Part shown: positions 12,941 through 23,288 of the stretch, piece by piece
Position numbering within the stretch: position 1 is the first letter of the stretch
Layout of the letters: every line of letters starts with the position of its first letter
Assembly: GCA_009809945.1 (NCBI GenBank)
Contig: WTPW01001266.1
Coordinates: 64,444-128,443, forward strand
DNA length: 64,000 bases
From: Gigaspora margarita
Taxonomy: Eukaryota > Glomeromycota > Glomeromycetes > Diversisporales > Gigasporaceae
Direction: 5' to 3'
Translations under genes and position numbers: made by a program
Notes under the pieces: generated by a model
The model's database searches: none
Told to the model about the DNA's origin: nothing
What the model saw: the letters and a program-made list of their open reading frames with translations, nothing else

Positions 12941-13364
12941 ATATGGTGCAAGCCATCTATACTCAACAATTACGTGACGTGTTTCAATTTTTTAAATAGC
13001 TATAACTTCTTATCTAAGGGGTTTTAAAAAAATCTGACCAGTAACTTTATAAAGCTATATCAGCTCTACATATATGCCAAATATCTTTTCAAAATCTCTT
13101 CACTATAAGAAGTTTTAGCATTTTGAAAATTGAAATTTTATATGTAAATTTATAAATTTACATATAAAATTTCAATTTTCAAAATGCTAAAGCTTCTTAC
13201 AGTAAAGAGATTTTGAAAAGATATTTGGTATATATGTAGAGCTGATATAGCTTTATAAAGTTACTGGTCAGATTTTTTTAAAACCCCTTAGATAAGAAGT
13301 TATAGCTATTTAAAAAATTGAAGCATGTCACGTAATTGTTGAGTATAGATGTCTTGCACCATAT
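12941..13364. mobile_element. Near-perfect foldback inside hAT-1
   Basis: Two arms of about 210 bp from ATATGGTGCAAGCCATCTAT to its complement at 13364, meeting at TAAATTTATAAATTTA near 13150. Arm identity is very high by eye, which suggests youth or gene-conversion-like homogenisation. Inserted at the very end of the transposase reading frame. Confidence -1.
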
Positions 13365-13510
13365 ATATATATTGAATATTTTACTATGAATACTCAATAA
13401 AAATTATATATTATTATTTCAGTATTTAGTTGATTTTATCTTATTACATATTTATTATTAACTTATTACTATATTTATTATTAAGTAGTGCTATAAGTAT
13501 TTAATCTTAT

Positions 13511-13672
13511 TAGGTATTTTCAAATATACTTTTGCTTTTTGCTTTTTTTTTTTTTTCTAACAAAACCCGAGTTCAGCTTTTGTTGGTTAGCAAATAATAT
13601 ATAACTAACAAAAGCCAAACTCGAGTTTTGTTAAAAAAAAGCAAAAAGTTAAAGTATATTTAAAAATACCTA
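13511..13672. mobile_element. TA-flanked palindromic MITE inside hAT-1
   Basis: Arms TAGGTATTTTCAAATATACT and complement, with inner CTAACAAAACCCGAGTTCAG pairing to CAAACTCGAGTTTTGTTA. The unit is symmetric up to the flanking TA. Confidence -1.
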
Positions 13673-15187
13673 TTATCCACTTAAAATCATAAGTAATCTT
13701 GCTTTCCATTTTAGTTTTGGTAATCAATTATCATATTAAGCTTCATCTAACTTACGGATATTTATCTTTATACATAATTTAAGCCAATAATTTTATGGGT
13801 ATAAGAAACTATATTTAAACTTTCAATTTAATTTTACTATTAAACGCTTTCTACTCTTTTGCTTCACATGGACTTGGTGAGTATTATAATTGTTTAGTTA
13901 AAATTTGCGATACAAACTTACCATTATGGATATTTGCTTTAAATAGTTCTTTCACGGCTCAGATCTCTTAAATCATGTTAGCTTGGTATGCATTAAAATT
14001 ACTTGAGATTTTTGTCTTGAAAATGACCTTATGGAGCATAGTATTTACTATGCCCTGTAAGGTTATTTTCAAGGCAAAGGCCCTATTTTATTATCCTATT
14101 TAGTTATTGTAAAATCAAGCTTATATAGCATTTGCTCTTTATATAGCATCTTACGAATCGCTAATTTGTATTAGTTTGGTGGGTTCAAAGATTTAAATTC
14201 TATTTTATATTTAAAAAATATTAGATTTATGATCCAATTTAAGTTCTTGTCCTAATAGTACTTTTCAGATCAGTCAATTCGTTATGAATTGGTGAGAAAC
14301 TTATAATGGCCCAAGCTTATACTTTTAAAAGTGTTTTGTGTGTCGTTTAACTTGTAATAGCCTGGTAAGTATAACGGTCATTTTAGTTATTCTGTTAGTG
14401 TTTCATTTAAGCTGATTTAGTATGTTTACATATTATTAAATAGTTATTCTCAGCTTCCTTATTTAATTCATATGTATTCATAGGCATCTTTCATTTTACA
14501 TTAAATTTCACTTCATAGACTATTTTGGGTTGTAAGTATAAAAAACATTCGTTTTAACATTTTCTTTAAATCAAGCTCATCTTTTTTCTTTGTTTTATCT
14601 ATTTATAGGCATTCAAATTAATGATTTGCCAACTAGATCATCAGTTTGGACGATAGATAAATCTCAAATTGCATATTTCATTTATTAAATAAATAATATA
14701 TTTCAACTTTAATGCATCAACAGCATACAATACTAGTTAGGATGATTGTTAGGTTGGTCTGATTTAAAGTGTTGGATAGTCTTAATTATGGGCAGTGGAA
14801 AGTTTGCTATAACATTATTAATCGGCGTAATATTAATCATCAAGTCTAACTTTTTTTTACATGCTTAATTATTAAAGTTGGTCTAATTCCATGCATTGTC
14901 TGGTCCAATTTGTAATGATATGTCCAAATTTGAAAGCAATGCTAACAAACTATCATGAAGCCTTAATGCTTTTTTTATTTAAATAATCTAAATGCATCCT
15001 GCATTATTTGGTTTAATTTCTGAATTTGCAAATTCGCCATATCATTCTATAATAAATATTTTCACGAAATGCATTATTTCAAATTCTAATGATTAATTTA
15101 TATCTGCCCATAAACTTTAAAGATTCTTCGAAAAAAAACTGTATTTGGTTTTTATTGTACGATTGATAGATCGATACTTTTTTAATA

Positions 15188-15361
15188 CAGTCGACCCTTT
15201 CAAAGCCAATCCTGTCAAAAGCAATAACCTGTCAAATCTGATAAAAAAAATTTGTTTATGTTATATAAGTTTAATAGTTTGTCATGTTTTCAAATCTGCA
15301 ATGTCTCGAAGCTGATACAAAACCTGTCCACCATGCACACCAATTTTGAGAGGGTTGATAG
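15188..15361. mobile_element. pogo/Tc1-like MITE inside hAT-1
   Basis: Ends CAGTCGACCCTTTCAAAGCC and reverse-complemented CTATCAACCCTCTCAAAATT with TA on each side (15186-15187; 15362-15363). The CAGT(C)GACCCT-type end is typical of pogo/Tigger-derived MITEs. Confidence -1.
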
Positions 15362-15579
15362 TATCAACTTACAACTTACAACTAAACAACCAACCAACTA
15401 AACAATTAAACAACTAAACAACTAATCGATTATTTTAGTTACATAATTCCACAATCGATTAGTTGCCAACTTTAGATGCAACTAATCGATTGAAAAATTT
15501 TTACCAACTCGGAACTCTAGTGGCAGTGCAAGGACCTTATTAATGGTTAGTTAGGCTCTGCGACTGCAGAGACCTGAAA

Positions 15580-16590
15580 CAGATGCTGACGATAACACTG
15601 GGCATATGTTGGATATCTTNCTTATACTTGTGTTTTNATGTATTAGTCAGGGTNTGGTTCAGGACCTTGNGTTTAGNAAATTTGGAACCNAGAGGTCAGT
15701 AGTTTATGCATTGTGAGAATGATTGGTACGGGTTCAAATAATAAGTCCTAGACTAGAGGTTTTGTCATAGGTATTGACGGTAGAGTATGAATGCTAGAGC
15801 TTGTTTGGATGTTGAATAGTGAACCTATTCCTATTAGTTCTGTTAATTAGTCTGTTCGGTCCGTCTTGGTCCAAAGACTGGCAGTCTTTTAAAAAGTTAG
15901 GCTGGACTGTGGTCCAGGACTGATTAGAAATGATCAGTATGAGACTGGACAAACTGATTATTAGACCATATAAATTGCACTAACATATTAATTTATTATC
16001 CGTATTATTATAGACTCCATTTAAATGATTATTTTATTACTCGTTTCATTACATAAAGCTACCTCTAAACAAATGTCTAAACCTGTCTATTATTTTTAGA
16101 ACTAGTAATAATAATACGTACGAATTTTGAAACCATGCATATGATTTTTGCAGATATATTTTTATGCGAGTATGCTAGCATAATGCAGGTCAATTTATCT
16201 CAAGCATCTGGAAGTTCCCAACTGGAAAAAATTAATATAAATTATGAACAAGGTCAAAAGTGGAATAAAATTCTTTAATATTTTAGCAATGGAGTGTTTT
16301 TTATAAACCAGATATAATATTGCGCATTACGCATTTCATATATAAAAAGCACTAAATAGATTATCACTAATTAAGATTAAATTTATACTTAGTTGCAGTA
16401 GTAATAATATAATATTCAATTTATTTATAAATAATTTTATTGTTTATATTTAATTTAGATATTTAGTTACATAGTATTTTATTTAGTCAACTATTTAGAC
16501 ATTTAGTCACATAGTATTTATTTAGTCAACTATTTAGGCATTTAGTCAAATTTAGACTTTTGACATTTCAAAAAAAAAATAATGTCATAT
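15580..16590. other. Interior of the 8498 element, no gene
   Basis: Slightly GC-richer stretch with five unresolved bases (15620-15680) and a block near 15850-15960 rich in GGTCC/GGACT motifs that weakly mirrors 9070-9140 in inverted sense. Otherwise AT-rich. I see no supported coding region. Confidence -1.
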
Positions 16591-17040
16591 CAAAATATAT
16601 TTAGACACTAATTGTCTAAATGGTTGACTAAATAAAGTATTTCGACTAACAACATTAGTAAGTGGAAACAAAACTTACGTTTTTAAGACTCCTGCACTTA
16701 CTTTTTTAATACTTCTAGATGTACTCCAAAATTTATATACTTTTTTGATACTAATATTATGTGCAGATGACTATTACCAGCAAGCTTTTTAAAATTGCTA
16801 ATAAAATTTAAAAAAATATCATATAATAAATATTATAACTTTTTTATAAAAAACAGCCAACATAGGTTTAATAAATAACTTGATTGCATGGTCCTTGAAT
16901 AAAATTTACTATTTTTAAAAGTTTAGCATGCTTTATAATATCTTTATTTTTAAACTTTTTAGTTACAGCCTAGTTGCGCAGATTTTTAACAATGATTATA
17001 TTTATTTTTTAAACTGATATTTATATGATAAGTTTTTCTT

Positions 17041-18015
17041 TTTTTTTTATTGGTTTCAAAGTGCCCGTCTTGGGGGATAGTGTTTATTCAGTTTACTCAT
17101 CGAAAATTATACAGGTACAAAGGTACAACTAGCCACACGTACACTTTTGGTATCTAATTTAAGTAGTCTGCCCAAAGGTTCCACACTAGCTGCCATACCT
17201 GCAACCCAACTATAGGAATTGCCTATTTAAACCCTTTGATCTTATCTGCTCCTTGACCAATCTCAACTGATTCACCAAACATCTGCAGTACAACACAAGT
17301 CAGTCCAGACGCCCAGATCTCTTTCACATGCCTCTTAGGACTAGTTTATCCTTGACGGAAAACTTGGTAGAGCAGTACCTTCCCACTCAGATATTCACCT
17401 ACATTTTAGTAACTTACGCTACAGCTTTACCTATATACTTGTGATCAGTGCTAACCTTAAACTACTACTGTTACCTACTTCTGCTCTTGTAAGGTTTGCT
17501 CCGACCCCAGCACCCACCACAACCCTCCTATCGGTCCTTCCCTGGTATCCTCAAACTTCCAAACCAGTTAGCCTGGAAGGGTTGGTCAGCCTAACTTTAA
17601 GCGCCAAATGGACTTCCTCCTCTTGGTACATGCTACCGAAACACATATCCTTTTCCTTCAGTGTGACTCTGGCAGCCAGGTTGGTGGACCCCCTCCTTGA
17701 GAGTCTTGTCGTCTGATTCTCTGGCTCCGGTTTCCAATATTCCAGCTCTGGTAGCACTGTCAAAGATCTTTGCTACCTCCTTACTCGGGGCTTGCCAAAT
17801 GGGTTTCCATTTCTTTGGTTTCTTGAATTTTGTGTGCCTGAAAGCTCCCATTCGAGATGGTGTACCAAGGCCTACAGGTGATGTACCCAACTGATCGATA
17901 AGAAACAGTTACTGAAACACAGGTCAATTTTTTCAAAGCATCACCACTGGGATTTGAACCATAGACCTGCTACTTGGGGGTGACAACTTACCAACTTCTC
18001 TAAGTCACCATACTC
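17041..18015 (-). mobile_element. tRNA-headed retroposon (SINE-like), copy 1, 975 bp
   Basis: Flanked by a 19-bp TSD, TATATGATAAGTTTTTCTT (17022-17040) and TATATGATGAGTTTTTCTT (18016-18034). Reading the minus strand, the head at about 18010-17935 looks like a tRNA: A box near TTAGAGAAGTTGG and B box GGTTCAAATCC. A GC-richer body of about 550 bp follows, then the shared core AAGGATAAACTAGTCCTAAG (17333-17353), a tail of about 300 bp and a terminal A-run (plus-strand T-run from 17041). Head, A-tail and long TSD indicate target-primed reverse transcription. No reverse transcriptase is encoded; overlapping frames in the body are not credible genes. Length is large for a SINE. Confidence -1.
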
Positions 18016-18479
18016 TATATGATGAGTTTTTCTTAAAAAGAATAAATCTATATTACATATAATGTTTTTTTACAAAGATAAATAAATTTTTTAGAAAAAA
18101 TTCTATCTGTATAATAATATAGTATATCATTAAGATTCATGCTTTTTAAAAAACTTTAGCATGATTTTGAAATTAGTTTATTTAAGATTAGATTTTTAAA
18201 AAAAATTCTCATAAAGTTGGTTTCTTGTACAGGATTTTTGAATAATAAGCAATTTTTGACTAAAACAAATGCATGTTTTGAATTTTCAAGATTGCATTAT
18301 GTTACATCAAATTGCTATTTGTTGTATCAATCATCATGTGATGATAGTATCAAAAAAGTATATAAATTTTGGGGTACATCTAGGAATAAGTGCAGGAGTC
18401 TCAAAAATGTAAGTTTTATGAGTAGGGGTAGGCTCATAGTAAACAAAAATTAGCTGATTTCTGGAAGCTCCTTAACTAA

Positions 18480-19320
18480 TTTTATGGTTTAATATACTAA
18501 AATTCAGTTTAATTTCATTAGATTGTACAAAAGTTATATAAAAAAAAAACTACAAATTTGGTTTTTTTTATTTGTATGAAACTTCAAAATTTAAGTAATT
18601 TTTCTTTTTTTCATTTTTTTTTATTAAAATTTTAATACTAATTATATTTTAGCATTTTGTAGATTCTTTCTAACCTCAACAAAAATAGCATCATAATTTG
18701 GCACAAAAAAGCCCATTTTATAATATTATTACACCCAATAATAAAGCTCAAAAATTAAATATATCTTTATGCCTATACAGATTATACTCAAACCTGATAG
18801 AAAGATACTAAAAAAAACAAAAGTATATTTGTTAAACAATAATATATATTTAAAGATTCAAAGTATCTAGCTTTTAAAGGTTTGAGTATTAGTAAAGGAA
18901 CTATGGCTTGGAGTAGATAATACAAAATCTCAAGTTTTCTTTGTACAATGCATAAATAATACTTAAGATTTTTTTATTTTTTTTTGATTCTATACTATTT
19001 TGGTAGAAAAATAATCTAAAAATATTTAATATAGTAGTTTTTTTGGATAACTAGTCTCTTAAACTTGTACAATTAGAAAAAAAAACAATCTATAAGCTTC
19101 TGGAACCATCTTTTTTTCTTTTTTTATATCTCTAAAACAACCAACTTATTTATAATATTCTGTATAGCAAACTTTTCAAATCTATAGCAGTTATACTAGA
19201 AACCCAAATTTTACCTTAGATAGTTATTAATAATAAATTTTTTTTGTTTTTGAACTAAATTTTTTGTTACTTATTTTTTTTGTAAGAAAACAAAATTCTA
19301 CTTTTTTGTGCCTAATTTGT
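18480..19320. other. AT-rich interval, no gene seen
   Basis: Homopolymer- and AT-rich sequence between the second-level element end and the hAT-type MITE. No reading frame, RNA gene or clear repeat end recognised. Confidence -1.
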
Positions 19321-19329
19321 TATACAAAT

Positions 19330-20071
19330 TAGTGAACCAAGTCGATCTTAAAAATTCAACTTGACTAAGTTGACTTAAGTCAATTATTTATTTCAGTTTT
19401 TAGCCGAAATTGATTTTTTTTAAAGATATTGTCACGTGAAAAAATGCACCAATCATATCACTTATTATTCAAATGTATCTAGTCTAATCCTAAAAAAAAA
19501 AAAAAAAAAAAAAAAAGTAAAAATTCAAATAAGTAGATTAAAAAAAAAGAGAAAGCCAAATTAAAAAAATTGGCTTAGGAAAAAAAAGTCTAATTAGATG
19601 TAAGTTGTATAGATAATTATGTATTTAATTCTTATAATAAACTTTTTAATTTATTAAATATTGAGCTGATTATAGTCTTATTAAAATGCATTTCTGATCT
19701 GTAAATTCCACTGTGAAAAAGGAATAATCCTGTAAATTAATTAACCAATATGTTTATCTTGCAATAATTAGATGAAGTCAGAAACAATTTTTCATTCTAT
19801 TGATTAGTTTTTTTCAGGTTGCTTATATCGTCATTGAGTAAAATTCAGAATCTATGACCAATATAATGCCAATAATTCTTCATTCTATTAATTGGTTTTT
19901 TTTTCGGGATGCTTATATCATCATTGGGTAAAATTCAGAACCTATGACCGATATAATGCCAATTATGGAAAGGAGCTTTAATAATCAGTTAAGTCAGTTT
20001 TACAAAAATTGACTTGGTTAAGTCAACTAACTGACTTGAGTTGATTTTTTAACTATCAACTAGTATCACTA
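19330..20071. mobile_element. hAT-type MITE, 742 bp, perfect TSD
   Basis: Ends TAGTGAACCAAGTCGATCTT and reverse-complemented TAGTGATACTAGTTGATAGT, bounded by the 8-bp direct repeat ATACAAAT (19322-19329; 20072-20079). Subterminal TTGACTTAAGTCAA-type motifs repeat at both ends. A tandem duplication of about 92 bp (TTTTTCATTCTATTGATTAG... to ATATAATGCCAAT) lies at about 19786-19965. Confidence -1.
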
Positions 20072-20489
20072 ATACAAATATGCTTTTTTTTTATATTTTG
20101 TAACATTCTCTTGTGTTAAACACTATTTGAACAAAATTTGAAGTGATTTGAAAAAAATTAGATTTTTAGTGAATTTTTTTTTTAAAAAAAAAAATCAAAA
20201 AATTCAGAAAATCAATTTTTGTACAAATCTAAAAATGGTACTTTGTACTTTCTTTTGTCTAATTTTTGCATGATGCAACAAAATTATATAAAATTTTAGT
20301 ATGCTTACTGAGATTATTCAGTCATGTGATCTAAATTTTATACTATATTTACTTATCTAATTTTGATTAATAATTGTCCAAAAAGTGTCCATAATAATAT
20401 GATAGACCACTATAGTAATATATATCAGTGAAATATATAATCATAAACTTACAAAAGTTATTATAGCCAAATATTACGAAATAATTATG

Positions 20490-22380
20490 ATTAATACAGT
20501 GTATTTTAGAATTTATTATAAAATATTATGAAATTTATTTCAAAATATTACAAAATAAATTTTAAATATTTCAAAATATATTGTAAAATATTGTGAATAG
20601 ACTAAATAAATAAATACAAACTGCTATTTAATTATCCTTTTTTGGGTTGTAAGGATAATATTTTTGTAATATTTTGAAATATTTTACAATATTACACAAT
20701 ATTTCACATTATTTTGCAATTTTTTTAAAAAATAAGTAAACAATATACATATTTATATAATTAATTATTTGAGATTTTACAGGTTTTTATGTGATTTTGC
20801 AAGATTTTGCAATTTTAAAATTTTATTTTATTTATCATAATTATATAGGTTATATATTTAAATTAAATATACATTTTTAATCTATTTATTAATCATATTT
20901 TAATTGTTAGGGCGCTGACATTTATTACCTAATATCCATTTACTATAGGGGCTTACCCCCCACCCCCAGGTAAGATTTTATTTTAGCCAATCAAATTTAA
21001 CTAACTAACTAAGGTAAGATTTTGCTTGACCCCCACCCCCTAAAATATTATCTAATAAATGTCAGCGCCCTTATACATTTTTTATAATACTATTTTCATT
21101 ATTATTTATTAGAAAAAAAAAGAAAATAGAGAAAAAAACTACTCATATCTCCATTTCTCAAAAGTAAGAGTTGGTTAGTATTTTTGCAATTTGGCAAAAA
21201 AATCTGTTGTATCCTTGCAAAATGCTAGAGAAGTTAGAGCTAGTGTTTTTGTAAAGTGCTGAAAAAGTCTAAGTGCCAAAGAAGTTAAAGTTGGTATTCT
21301 TATAAAGTATTAGAAAAGTCAAGTTGTTTTTTTCACAAAGTACTGAAATAAATAAAATAAAAAAAGTAAAAAAAACAAAAATGTAAACAAACTAAGTAAA
21401 AAAAATAAACAAAGCTCTAAATTTCTATTTTCTTGAAGTTAAAGTTCATTTCTTGCAAATTCTGAAATTGTTGAAATTAAGGTTTTTACAAAGTGTCAAA
21501 ATAAATAAAAATTAATTGATAGATTGCAACTAAAGGGAACAAAAAATAATAAACCTTATTATAAACAAAATTAAAAATTCATAGATTTTTTTTTATAATA
21601 TAGAAATCTGGCTTACTTATATATAAAAGTGTTTTTTTATTAAGTAACTCTTTTATGTTGTTTAATTAAAAGTTGTAGAGCTAATTTTTGTGATTCTAAT
21701 AGTAGTGAAATTCCCAAAATTGGCTTGATAAATTATAAAATATGAGTATTTTTCAATTAGTTACTATAGAGTTTTTTGTTAAGAATTGAAATATATGAGA
21801 TTTTACTTACTATATAAGGTAACTAGTCATATGCCTGCTGATTTTTACTATAAAATTTGTTTTCTTTAACTACAAACTACTAATTAAATAAGTAAAAAGA
21901 AAACAAACAAAAAAAACAAAAATATAAGCAAACTGAATAAAAAAATAAATTAAAATCCAAATTTTTATTTTTCTGAAGTAAGAGTTTATCTTGCAAAGTG
22001 GCAGAAAAGTTTGGGTTTGTTTGCAAGTATCAAAAAAGTCTGAGTTAGTTTTTTGCAAAGTGCCAAAGAATTAAGGATTGTGTTCTTGCAAAGTGCTAGA
22101 ATAAAATAAAATCAATAAAAAAAAATAAAAAAAAACAAACAACAAAAACAAAAAGGAACAAAAATATCTAATAAAAAAATTAATGAAGCTCTAACTAAAT
22201 CTTTATTTATCTAATGAAGTGTTCTTGGAAATTTAAAATGCTTAGTGAAATTAGTTGCATGTTTTAGCAAAGTGTCGAAAGGCTAAACTGGCTTGTACAA
22301 AGTATTAAAAGATTGTTAGATTTCTTGCAAAGTATCAGAGAAGTTAGGATTAGTGTTTTTGTAAGGAAAGAACTGTTTAT
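20490..22380. mobile_element. A-rich TIR element, decayed copy 2
   Basis: Resembles 6117-8041 in order. It opens with AAATATTTCAAAATATATTG palindromes, then an AATTATCC...GGGTTGTAAGGATAATAT block and an AATATACATATTTATATAAT block. A-runs with TTCTTGCAAAGTGC-type motifs follow (21180-22360). Ends are blurred. A Harbinger-like MITE is inserted at 20910-21070. Confidence -1.
20910..21070. mobile_element. PIF/Harbinger-like MITE, 161 bp
   Basis: Ends GGGCGCTGACATTTATTA and perfect complement, flanked by TTA (20907-20909; 21071-21073). A 3-bp TTA TSD and GGG-type ends fit PIF/Harbinger. The interior holds two CCCCCACCCCC runs, very unusual in this AT-rich context. Confidence -1.
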
Positions 22381-22805
22381 TAGCTGATTTTTTTAGAGAG
22401 TAGAGATAGAGCAATTATCAGGTCCTATATATAATATAATATATATGGGCCAGTGCAAAAAGATTTGTATCTCAAAAAATTTTATAATTTTGATACTAAG
22501 AAAATGGTTTTATTTTTTTGATTAATTATTAAAAATTTTTTAGTATCATATAAAATAAGTTTTAATTTAACTTATTATATTATTTTTAGAAGTTTGCTAT
22601 TTATTACCACCAGTGATCATCATAAGTGATAAATTTACCAATTAAAATTCAGGATCAGGTATAATATATAGATCAATTTTTGTATAACAAAATCAAAGAA
22701 TTTTTTAAAAAATTGCTAAAATTGCTTCTAATCTAAAATTTTGTCTATGAAACTACTTTTTTTATACAAAAAAAAATTTCTTGCTAAATTTTACTATATT
22801 AAAGC

Positions 22806-23091
22806 TAGAATTCCACAATTTGATTTGATCTTCAAATATTTGAATCAAATATTTGATCAAATTCAAATTCAAATTTAACTATATTTAATTTGATTAAATT
22901 CAAATCTGGCCAAATTTGATTTGATTTGACAAATATTTGATTTGATTTGAAAATTACTATTAAAAATTCAAATTCAAATCAAATTCAAATCCAAATATTT
23001 GAATCAAATCAAATTCAAATTAGAGTTAATTTGATTTGATCAAATTCAAATTGACCCAATATTTGATTTGATTTGAATTTAAGAAACTCTA
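22806..23091. mobile_element. hAT MITE related to hAT-1, perfect TSD
   Basis: Starts TAGAATTCCACAATTTGATT and ends in the complement of TAGAGTTTCTTAAATTC, flanked by ATTAAAGC on both sides (22798-22805; 23092-23099). The TAGwgTTCC end resembles hAT-1 (TAGTGTTCC/TAGAGTTCC). The interior is a simple-sequence mix of CAAATTTGATT and TTGAATCAAA motifs. Confidence -1.
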
Positions 23092-23288
23092 ATTAAAGCC
23101 CTATTCTAATCTTTAATCTTTATCCTTACCCTAATATTAAAGAGATTTAATATTTATTTAATACAAACTGTTTGTTTTGTTTATTTTGTTTTATGCATTG
23201 TAGATTACTAGTAATGATCACCACTGGTGATAAGTAGTAATTTTTTATTTTTATTGTTTTAACATTGTTTTATTTTAATAATTAAGTA

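Larger units (their letters stand above)
9787..15519 (+). mobile_element. hAT transposon 1, full length, 5.73 kb
   Basis: Ends TAGTGTTCCAAATTATTAGT and reverse-complemented TAGAGTTCCGAGTTGGTAAA are flanked by the perfect 8-bp TSD GTGGCAGT (9779-9786; 15520-15527). Subterminal regions carry repeated CAACTAATCGATT and CAACTAGTTG motifs, as is usual for hAT transposase binding. It contains one degenerate transposase gene (about 10970-12940) and three palindromic inserts (12941, 13511, 15188). The 1.8 kb from 13700 to 15180 shows no coding signal. Confidence -1.
8498..16657. mobile_element. hAT-like non-autonomous element, perfect 8-bp TSD
   Basis: Ends TAATGTTGTTAGCCAAAATT and reverse-complemented TAATGTTGTTAGTCGAAATA are flanked by the perfect direct repeat GTAAGTGG (8490-8497 and 16658-16665). 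The interior includes a palindromic MITE (about 8665-9060), a GC-richer minisatellite and a complete 5.7-kb hAT transposon. Without the hAT it would be about 2.4 kb. A 184-bp relative is at 24688-24871. Confidence -1.
5124..18473. mobile_element. Second-level inverted-end element, interrupted
   Basis: Left AAGGAAGCTTCTAGAAATCA and reverse-complemented right AAGGAGCTTCCAGAAATCAG match over about 28 bp with one indel, and AACT lies directly outside both (5120-5123; 18474-18477). Inner arms also pair: 16660-16755 against 18360-18440 (GACTCCTGCACTTA block). Superfamily unknown and no coding capacity seen. Later insertions at 6117, 8498 and 17041 account for most of the length. Confidence -1.
4814..20412. 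mobile_element. Outermost TA-flanked element of nested stack
   Basis: Left end CAGTGATATACTATATTATT and reverse-complemented right end TAGTGGTCTATCATATTATT continue as near-identical sequence for about 50 bases (ATTATTATGGAYACTTTTTGG). Each is bounded by TA (4812-4813; 20413-20414), as for Tc1/mariner-type elements. No transposase is visible. Nearly all of the 15.6 kb is later insertions, each with its own ends. The alternative, two unrelated solo ends, cannot be excluded. A third end of this family is at 44414. Confidence -1.

Noticed and set aside
17441-17894. Several 65-91-codon frames in the GC-richer block
   Set aside because: They overlap on both strands inside a tRNA-headed retroposon, and the counterpart in copy 4 does not conserve any frame.
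22820-23090. Simple AAATTTGATTTG repeat as an independent microsatellite
   Set aside because: It is the interior of a hAT MITE with a perfect TSD.
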